Source: Actinomyces sp. oral taxon 414 (lineage in GTDB: Bacteria; Actinomycetota; Actinomycetes; Actinomycetales; Actinomycetaceae). From it: 64,000 nt of DNA. Of this stretch, positions 29,582 through 35,971 are shown one piece after another (within the stretch, counting starts at the first letter, position 1; each line of letters begins with the position of its first letter). Where the stretch lies: assembly GCF_001278845.1 (NCBI RefSeq), contig NZ_CP012590.1:1364001-1428000 (forward strand), in the 5' to 3' direction. The notes beneath the pieces were generated by a model. That model was not told where the DNA came from. It did not search any database and saw nothing but the letters and a program-made list of their open reading frames with translations. Made by a program: the position numbers and the translations under genes.

Positions 29582-29753
29582 GATGTGAGCTCAGCTTGCT
29601 GAAATCCACCTCAGCTCGCACGATGTGAGCTCAGCTTGACAAAATCTACCTGAGCTCGATTCGTGCGAGCTCAGCTTGCACAATGTGAGCTGAGGTGACA
29701 TCACCAATTCGACTCTCCCCGGGGCGTCGGGACACCGGGGCGCTGGGGTGTCG
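29582..29753. repeat. Right arm of the 1-kb inverted repeat
   Basis: This is the reverse complement of 28731-28922, ending at CGCTGGGGTGTCG. It includes the mirror of the block GTCGAATTGGTGATGTCACC that precedes the GAGCTC-rich units in the left arm. It ends 42 bp before the stop of the response regulator gene. Confidence 0.88.
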
Positions 29754-29794
29754 GGGGCGCCGGGGCGGGACGCTGGGGCGTCCTCGCCTCCCGC

Positions 29795-30529
29795 TCACGC
29801 GCCCTGGTGGGGGCTGATGAGGCCGGCCTCGTAGGCGGCGATGACGAGCTGGGCGCGGTCGCGGGCGCCCAGTCGGGCCAGGAGCGCGGTGATGTGACTG
29901 CGGCAGGTGGCCCGGGTGATGCCCAGCTCCACCTCGATCTCGCTGTTGGACAGGCCGCGGGCGATGAGCAGGAGGACCTCGCGCTGGCGGGGCGTGAGCG
30001 CCCCGACGTCGTCGGCCCGCCGGCCGGCGAGCGCACCGGCCGGCGCGGTGCTCGGCATGCGGGCCACCAGGCGCGCCAGGACTCGGGGGCTGAGCAGCGA
30101 CTGGCCCTCGTGGACGGTGCGCACGGCGTCGACGAGGGACTGCGGGTCGGCGTCCTTGAGCAGGAAACCGCAGGCTCCGGCGCGCAGGGCGCCCAGGACA
30201 TAGTCGTCGACCTCGAACATGGTCAGGACCAGGACGCGCGTGCCCTTGAGCGCCGGGTCGGCGCAGATCCGGGCGGTGGCCTCGATGCCGCTCAGCCCCG
30301 GCATCTGAATGTCCATGAGGACGACGTCGGGGCGCAGCTCGGCGGCCAGGGCGAGGGCGCGGGCGCCGTCTCCGGCCGTCCCGACGACGCTCATCCCCTC
30401 CTCGGCCTGGAGCAGGGCGGCCAGGGTGGCGCGCAGGAGGGCCTGATCCTCGGCAATGAGGACCCGGATGGGGGCGCCGGCCGCCTCGCCGCCCGGTCCA
30501 CCGGCGCCGGCGGGCTCAATCACGGGCAC
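29795..30529 (-). CDS. NarL/LuxR-type response regulator
   Basis: This 244-aa regulator is the output half of a two-component system with the kinase encoded just upstream. The receiver domain has the acidic pair in LIAEDQALLR, phospho-acceptor Asp73 in VVLMDIQMPGLSG, and Lys125 in GFLLKDADPQ. A linker with ARRADDVG leads to a LuxR helix-turn-helix (ALTPRQREVLLLIARGLSN, then GITRATCRSHITALLARLGA). The first 20 residues are a Gly/Ala-rich extension. The start overlaps the kinase gene by 14 bp. Likely targets are its own operon or the divergent ABC transporter; this is inferred only from position. Confidence 0.92.
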   Translation of the reverse strand: MPVIEPAGAGGPGGEAAGAPIRVLIAEDQALLRATLAALLQAEEGMSVVGTAGDGARALALAAELRPDVVLMDIQMPGLSGIEATARICADPALKGTRVLVLTMFEVDDYVLGALRAGACGFLLKDADPQSLVDAVRTVHEGQSLLSPRVLARLVARMPSTAPAGALAGRRADDVGALTPRQREVLLLIARGLSNSEIEVELGITRATCRSHITALLARLGARDRAQLVIAAYEAGLISPHQGA

Positions 30530-31526
30530 TCCCCGGGATTGACCCGGACGCGCGGGGGCCAGGCTCCCGGGGGAGCACGGCCTCGACGGCGAAGCCGGGG
30601 GCGTCGCCCCGGGGCCCCGCGGCCAAGGAGCCGCCGAGGGCCGCCACGCGCTCGTGCAGGCCGCGCAGCCCCTGGCCGGCCCCGGGGCGGGGCGTCCAGC
30701 CGGGGGCCGGGCCGTCGTCGACGACGCGCACGCGCAGCCACCCCGGCTCCTTGAGGAGGGCGACGCGGGCGCGGGTGGGCCCGGCGTGGCGGGCCGTATT
30801 GACCAGGGCCTCGTCCACGACCCGGGCAGCGGCCCGGCTCACCGGGGCGGTCAGGCCGTCGGGAACCGTCGCGCCCAGGACCGTATCCACTCCCGCGTCC
30901 GCCTCTGCGCCGGCCCCGGCGTCGGCCCCGGCGCCGACCCCGGCCCCGGCGTCGGCGTCGAACTCGACCCCGACGCCGGCTCGTCGGGCCGCGTCGATCG
31001 CCTCCGCGAGGCTCCCGGCGAGCCCGGCCCCGGCCCCGGCGGACGGCGCGGACGCCGTCACGGCCCCGGGCGCGGGCGGCGTGCGCCCGTCACGCAGGAC
31101 GGCGAGCATGCGCCGCAGGCCGTCGGTGGCTTCGCGGGAGGCGGCCTCGACGTCGTCCAGGGCGCGGCGCAGGCCGTCGGGGGTGGTCTCGAGGCGCCGG
31201 GCCACGGCGCAGCGCACGGTGATGGCGCCCAGGTTCCCGGACACGGCGTCGTGCAGCTCGCGGGCGATGACGAGGCGGTCCTCGGCCACCGCGCGCGCGG
31301 CCGTCTCCTGCGCCAGGCGCCACTCGTAGACGCGCCGGTCGCGCCGTCGCAGCCACAGGGCGGCGGCGACGAGACCCGTCATGGCGAGAATCATCGTCAT
31401 CTGAATGCGCGGGGAGGGGGCCGGGTAGACGCCGATGAGGAGGCCGACGCCGACGATGAGCGCAGCGGTGCCCGTGATGGCGCGTCCGAACGCGGAGTGG
31501 CGCGGGAGGGCGTCGAGGGCGGGCAC
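30516..31526 (-). CDS. NarL-class sensor histidine kinase
   Basis: The 336-aa kinase has two N-terminal transmembrane helices (about 14-34 and 41-58), almost no extracellular loop, and a HisKA_3 domain with phospho-acceptor His92 in ARELHDAVSGNLGAI. Its HATPase domain includes EALVNTARHAGP, VRVVDDGPAPG and GQGLRGLHERV. Between them lies an unusual Ala/Gly/Asp-rich repetitive insert (about residues 195-220). The tiny sensing part suits a bacitracin-type or membrane-stress sensor. The GTG start at 31526 follows TAGACT on the minus strand (31533-31538) by 6 nt, suggesting a leaderless transcript. The divergent ABC genes are a likely functional partner. Confidence 0.9.
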   Translation of the reverse strand: MPALDALPRHSAFGRAITGTAALIVGVGLLIGVYPAPSPRIQMTMILAMTGLVAAALWLRRRDRRVYEWRLAQETAARAVAEDRLVIARELHDAVSGNLGAITVRCAVARRLETTPDGLRRALDDVEAASREATDGLRRMLAVLRDGRTPPAPGAVTASAPSAGAGAGLAGSLAEAIDAARRAGVGVEFDADAGAGVGAGADAGAGAEADAGVDTVLGATVPDGLTAPVSRAAARVVDEALVNTARHAGPTRARVALLKEPGWLRVRVVDDGPAPGWTPRPGAGQGLRGLHERVAALGGSLAAGPRGDAPGFAVEAVLPREPGPRASGSIPGSARD

Positions 31527-31658
31527 GCGGTCAGTCTAGGAGGACGGCCCGGGGGCTTCATCGAACCAGGGTCTGACGGACCTGGGTCCGAGACGCCGGC
31601 CCGGTATTCGGCCCGGCGGCCGATGCCGGCCGCGCCCCGGCGCGGCGAGGGTTGGCCC

Positions 31659-32423
31659 ATGATCAGTATTGAGAATCTCGTCAAACGACACGGGGAGCGG
31701 GAGGTGCTCCACGGCGTGAGCCTGCAGGCCCGCCCGGGCCGTGTCACCGGCTTCGCGGGCCCCAACGGCGCCGGGAAGTCCTCGACCCTGCGGTGCCTGC
31801 TGGGACTGGACCGGGCCGACGGCGGGCGCGCGCTCATCGGCGGGCGCCCCTACCGCGAGCTGCGCGAACCGCTGCGCGTGGTGGGCGCAATGCTCGACGG
31901 CTCCGGCGCACACCCCTCGCGCACGGCCCGCGGGCACCTGGCGTGGGTGGCCTCGGGATCGGGCATCGGGCGGCGCCGGGTGAACGAGGTGCTCGACGTC
32001 GTCGGCCTCGGCGAGGCGGCCGGACGCCGGGTGGGCACCTTCTCCCTGGGAATGGGCCAGCGTCTGGGGCTGGCCGCGGCGCTGCTGGGCGACCCGGAGG
32101 TGCTGGTCCTGGACGAGCCGGTCAACGGCCTGGACCCGGAGGGCATCCGGTGGATCCGCACGCTGCTGCGCCGGCGGGCCGACGCCGGGGGCACGGTCCT
32201 GCTGTCCAGCCACGTCCTGGCCGAGCTGGCCGAGGTGGCCGACGACGTCGTCGTCATCGCCCACGGGCGGGTGCGGGCGGCCGGGACGCTCACCGAGATC
32301 GCCGCGGGCCACTCGAGCCTGGAGGAGGCCTTCTTCTCCCTGACCGGGGGCGAATTCGGCGGCCGGGCGGGACTGGCGGGCCGGTCGGGCCGCCCGGCGC
32401 GCGCGGAGGGGGTCCGGGCATGA
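31659..32423 (+). CDS. ABC transporter ATP-binding protein (export type)
   Basis: This 254-aa ATPase resembles those of bacitracin/lantibiotic-immunity exporters. It has a Walker A GPNGAGKSSTL, a Q-loop region, signature TFSLGMGQRLGLA (SLGMGQ in place of LSGGQ), Walker B VLVLDEPVNGLDPEG and the switch histidine in LLSSHVLAELAE. It starts the three-gene operon of one ATPase and two permeases, overlapping the next gene by ATGA, and is divergent from the two-component genes. The substrate is unknown; antimicrobial peptide efflux is a guess from the architecture. Confidence 0.9.
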   Translation: MISIENLVKRHGEREVLHGVSLQARPGRVTGFAGPNGAGKSSTLRCLLGLDRADGGRALIGGRPYRELREPLRVVGAMLDGSGAHPSRTARGHLAWVASGSGIGRRRVNEVLDVVGLGEAAGRRVGTFSLGMGQRLGLAAALLGDPEVLVLDEPVNGLDPEGIRWIRTLLRRRADAGGTVLLSSHVLAELAEVADDVVVIAHGRVRAAGTLTEIAAGHSSLEEAFFSLTGGEFGGRAGLAGRSGRPARAEGVRA

Positions 32424-33220
32424 GCACGACGACGGCCCTGATCCGCTCCCTCAGGGCGGAGGCGCGCAAGACGGCCGGGTTGCCGGGTGTCTGGTTGGGG
32501 GCGGCGCTGGCGCTCGTCCTGCCGGTCCTGATCGAGTACTACGTCAATCACGACCTGGCGGCCGAGCTGGCCGCCGGCGACCCGCAGGCGTCGGCGCGGC
32601 TGGACGACATCGGCGTTATCGGCCTCTACATGGGGACGACGGGGATCGTGGTGCTGGCGGCGAGCGTCGTGGTGGGCGAATACGTGAGCGATCCGCGCAC
32701 GAACGGCGCCTCGCGGCAGGTGACGACGACGATGCTGGTTCAACCCCGGCGCGGGGCGGCGGTGGCCGCGAAGCTGGTGGTGGTGCTGGGGGCCGCGCTG
32801 GTGCTCCTGGCGCTGGCGTGGGCGGCGACGTTCTCGCTGTTCCGGCACCTGCTGGGGTCGCGAACGTCCTTCGGTCCGGTGCCGTGGTGGATGCTGACCG
32901 GGATACTGGCGTGGTGGCTGTTCTCGGCGGCGGCGTCGATGGCGCTGGCCGCGGCCACGCGCAGCGCGCTGGCGTCGATGACGGCCCCCATCGCCATGTC
33001 GACGATGATCTCGCCGGGGGTGCTGCTCATTAAGTCCATCGATGCGGCGCGGTTCCTGCCGGATGCCGCCGCGGTCCGCCTCATTGCGGACCCGACGACG
33101 CTCAACTACGACCGGCTCGTCGAGCTGCTGTCCGTTCCCATGGCGGCCGCGGTCTGCGCGGCGTGGGCGGGCGGCTGCGCCGTGGCCCTCTGCTGGGTGT
33201 GGATGAGGAGGGACGCATGA
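32420..33220 (+). CDS. ABC-2 type permease subunit, first
   Basis: This 266-aa membrane protein has about six transmembrane helices (for example VWLGAALALVLPVLIEYYV, GTTGIVVLAASVVVGEYV, AKLVVVLGAALVLLALAWAA, WMLTGILAWWLFSAAASMAL). The EYVSDPRTNGASRQVTTTML loop is typical of ABC-2 permeases of the bacitracin-exporter group. Its ATG overlaps the ATPase stop, and its stop overlaps the next gene. It probably forms a heterodimer with the second permease. Confidence 0.85.
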   Translation: MSTTTALIRSLRAEARKTAGLPGVWLGAALALVLPVLIEYYVNHDLAAELAAGDPQASARLDDIGVIGLYMGTTGIVVLAASVVVGEYVSDPRTNGASRQVTTTMLVQPRRGAAVAAKLVVVLGAALVLLALAWAATFSLFRHLLGSRTSFGPVPWWMLTGILAWWLFSAAASMALAAATRSALASMTAPIAMSTMISPGVLLIKSIDAARFLPDAAAVRLIADPTTLNYDRLVELLSVPMAAAVCAAWAGGCAVALCWVWMRRDA

Positions 33221-33999
33221 GCGGGACCCGTGTGCACAGCAGAACCGGCGGGGCCGCTGGGGCCGCCGGGGCCCGGACGGTCGGGCACGGCGGGGCCGGC
33301 GCCGGGTCGCCCTGGGGGCGCGCGCTGCGCGGCGAGCTGATGAAGGCGGTGACGCTGCCGGGGATGTGGTGGACGGCGGCGGTGACCGGCGCGGCGGGGA
33401 TCGCCGTCGTCATGTCGGCCTTCCAGAACAGTGCGGGCGGGCGGCCGTTCGGCTTCGAGGAGATCGCCCCGACGTGGACGCTGGCGGTGCAGATCGGGTT
33501 CGTGGCCGCCGGGGCGATCGTGGCCGGGGCCGAGCACTCCAGCGCGCAGGGGATGACGAGCCTGCTGGTGACGCCCGTGCGTGGGCGACTGGCGGCGGCC
33601 CGGCTCGTGGTGCTCACCGGCGTGGGGCTGGCGGCGGCCTGCGCGCTGGTCGCCATGGGCGTGGCGGCCTGCCCGCGGATGTCGGCGGCGGCCCTGTGGG
33701 CCGGCGGCAGAACCGTCGTCTGGCTGACGGCGGTCCTGCTGCTGGCCGCGGGAATCGGCGAGATCGTGCGCAGTGCGACGGGGGCGGCGGTCGCCGCGTT
33801 GATCCTGGTGGTCCTGACGCCGCAGCTGGCCATGATCCTGGGCGAGGCCGTCGACTGGCTTCCGGGTCGGGCGGGTCAGATCTGGGTGGCGGGCGCCGCC
33901 TCGCACGACGACGTCGTCGCCGCCGGGCTCATCGCCCTGGCGTGGACGGCGGCGGCGACGGCGGTCGGCGCGGCGCGGTTGGTGCGCGCCGACGCGTGA
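33217..33999 (+). CDS. ABC-2 type permease subunit, second
   Basis: This 260-aa membrane protein has a disordered Gly/Ala-rich N-terminus of about 35 residues, then about six helices (including MWWTAAVTGAAGIAVVMSAF, LAVQIGFVAAGAIVAGAEHS, AAVAALILVVLTPQLAMILG). The segment AGAEHSSAQGMTSLLVTPVR parallels EYVSDPRTNGASRQVTTTML of the first permease, so the two are paralogues. It is the last gene before the CRISPR region. Confidence 0.85.
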   Translation: MSGTRVHSRTGGAAGAAGARTVGHGGAGAGSPWGRALRGELMKAVTLPGMWWTAAVTGAAGIAVVMSAFQNSAGGRPFGFEEIAPTWTLAVQIGFVAAGAIVAGAEHSSAQGMTSLLVTPVRGRLAAARLVVLTGVGLAAACALVAMGVAACPRMSAAALWAGGRTVVWLTAVLLLAAGIGEIVRSATGAAVAALILVVLTPQLAMILGEAVDWLPGRAGQIWVAGAASHDDVVAAGLIALAWTAAATAVGAARLVRADA

Positions 34000-34354
34000 G
34001 GGCGCGGGGAGAAGGGGGACGATGGGCGTGGGCGCGGCCGCTGCTGAGCCCGTGGGTCTCCTTCTCCTTCTCCCCGTTCCGCCCCGCCCCCGGCGGCGCG
34101 AACGGCGGGCGGCGCGGGCGGCTCCGGGACCGGGGCCTTCGGGCCCACCTTGCACTGGAGGGACGACGCCCCCGCCGGCGGGCAGCTGATCGACACCATC
34201 ACCCCGAGGCCCCGGGGCGGACGATCCCTGCCCCCGCACCTCCTGAGAAAACAGAAGCGCACGAACAGAACAGCGATTCATCAACCCCGACGCACCCACA
34301 AGCACACAGCCACCCGGCACTCCGGTCGAGTTCGTCGACCTCATATGTGAACTG
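34000..34354. other. Non-coding stretch between ABC operon and CRISPR array
   Basis: No gene is supported. The first part is GC-rich with a possible hairpin (GGCGGCGCG / CGGGCGGC type runs). A short open stretch near 34135-34200 would encode FGPTLHWRDDAPAGG, which may be a gene fragment, but it has no start and no recognisable family. The last 150 bp are less GC-rich, running into the first CRISPR repeat. Confidence 0.4.
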
Positions 34355-34971
34355 GCCTTAATGCATCTACAGGTGCGCGGTGCTCCCTGACATTATCTCG
34401 GACGGCGCCCGCAGCGCAGTCCGTCTGTCTCAATGTACCTACAGGTGCGTGGTGCTCCCTGACCAAGGCCTGGACATCCGTCCTGAAGGCCGACGACCAG
34501 TCTCAATGCATCTACAGGTGCGTGGTGCTCCCTGACACTTGCACTGGACAACCCCGGAGAGACCGTACGCGTGTCTCAATGCACCTACAGGTGCGTGGTG
34601 CTCCCTGACCCTGGTCAAAGTAGACCGCGGCCGCAAGGTCGTGTGTCTCAATGCACCTACAGGTGCGTGGTGCTCCCTGACCCGTCGTCAGCCACGCGTA
34701 TACGTGGTATGCCATGTCGTCTCAATGCACCTACAGGTGCGTGGTGCTCCCTGACTGGCTGGCGTCGCCGGTCTCATCACCGGCATCAATGTCTCAATGC
34801 ACCTACAGGTGCGTGGTGCTCCCTGACGCGCGCCAGTTTCACTCGGGGTTTGGTCTTTTTTGTCTCAATGCACCTACAGGTGCGTGGTGCTCCCTGACTA
34901 CGCCGGCGACGGCGGACGAAGCCCTCCAAATCTTGTCTCAATGCACCTACAGGTGCGTGGTGCTCCCTGAC
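34355..34971 (-). CRISPR. Orphan CRISPR array: 9 repeats, 8 spacers
   Basis: Repeats of 37 nt start at 34355, 34427, 34500, 34573, 34645, 34719, 34791, 34862 and 34935; spacers are 34-37 nt and all different. On the plus strand the repeat starts GTCTCAATGC and ends GTGGTGCTCCCTGAC, with a small GCACCT/AGGTGC stem. Read on the minus strand it ends ATTGAGAC, the usual end that leaves an 8-nt crRNA 5' handle in class 1 systems, so transcription is probably right to left. The first repeat (34355-34391) has about four mismatches, as expected at the trailer end. No cas gene lies in the window, so the type is unassigned. Confidence 0.95.
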
Positions 34972-35747
34972 CCCTGCTCTCGGGAGTGGCGGTATGACGC
35001 CACTTCGAGGGCCCGGAGCGCCACCGGCCCCGGGAGCACCCCTGCGGACCGGCCAGCACCGGGCTCAGACTAGCACATAGTGGCGGAATCACGCCAAGCG
35101 CCACCGACGGCCCTCCAAGCCCTCCGCGCGCCAACTTTCAACCAGGTCATGCGGAAAAGTCGGTGTCGGAGCGCCATCTTGCAAACATGTAACATGACAC
35201 CCTGTTCACTATACTGCCCCACCAGCCACAACAGCACCTCCAGTACCAATCGGGTCGACCTCGCCGAGGCCGCCCCGCACCCCGACCGGACACGACATGC
35301 CCCCTCGCCCGACCGGGACAAGCACGGGCTCCCAACCGGCCCGGCGGACCGGAATGAGCCCTCACATCGAATATTCTGCGCGCCGAGAAGATTGTTCTCA
35401 AAACGTCTGGACTCATTCGCGAGTAACCACCCTCCTCGCGGCGACCAAGAACCTGCGTCAGAGACCGTCGCGCCCGTCCAACAATATCCTGATGTGCGCA
35501 TATCCATCGAAATACAACACGGCTCTTCTCAGGATAATCTTGAGACGGGTCTAGGTCAAGCCTCTTGGCGTGGCATAGATCCGGTCAAGGCTTGGGAGTG
35601 CTGGGTCGTCTACTGCGACACACCCCATTACTACGTCACTAGCGAGCCTTCTCGCTAGGTGTCGTGGTCCGTGGGCCCGGGTCAGCGCGGTGACGGGGAC
35701 GGGCGGGCGCGGCGATTACCCCGGCCCCCGGCCCGCCCCGCCCCCGA
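34972..35747. other. Candidate CRISPR leader and lower-GC DNA without a recognised gene
   Basis: The first ~90 bp may be the leader of the array read right to left. The part 35090-35660 is clearly less GC-rich than the rest of the window, which hints at transferred or decayed DNA. Open frames occur on both strands (for example 35070-35507 minus and 35080-35658 plus), but none has a good start, codon pattern or recognisable motif. A perfect 8-bp stem, CTAGCGAG-CCTT-CTCGCTAG, lies at 35639-35658. Confidence 0.5.
35067..35097 (-). promoter_or_regulatory. Candidate promoter of the CRISPR array
   Basis: On the minus strand TTGGCG (35092-35097) is followed after 19 bp by TAGTCT (35067-35072), with TG one base before the latter (extended -10). 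Transcription would start near 35060 and enter the array about 90 nt later. Confidence 0.35.
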
Positions 35748-35822
35748 CGCCGAAACGTGCACTTTGCACTCGAGCGGGCACTTTTAACTGCACCTCTCGA
35801 GAGCAAAATGCACATCTCGACG
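35748..35822. repeat. 75-bp palindromic element, copy 3
   Basis: This copy has the same orientation as copy 1, about 60/75 identical, with conserved ends (CGCCGAAACGTGCAC ... TCTCGACG) and most changes in the centre. It lies 150 bp downstream of the stop of the 812-aa gene. The DNA from 35823 to 35971 shows nothing else. Confidence 0.8.
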
Positions 35823-35971
35823 AGCACAGAGCCGACTCGGGAGCGCCCGCCCCGCCGAAACCGACCGGTGTACGGCAGTCCGTCAGGCCAGCACCCACAG
35901 CGTGCCCGCCGGCACGACGACTTCGGCCGTATCCGCTGCGCCCGCCGGCCCCGCCGGGCGCCCCGCCCGGC

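Noticed and set aside
34150-34350. 66-codon frame containing HWRDDAPAGG just before the CRISPR array
   Set aside because: It runs into the first repeat and has no Shine-Dalgarno sequence or known homologue; kept only as a possible gene fragment in the non-coding entry.
35070-35658. Overlapping open frames on both strands beside the CRISPR array as cas genes
   Set aside because: Neither translation has Cas1, Cas2, Cas6 or any other recognisable motif, no ribosome-binding site is clear, and both overlap each other fully.
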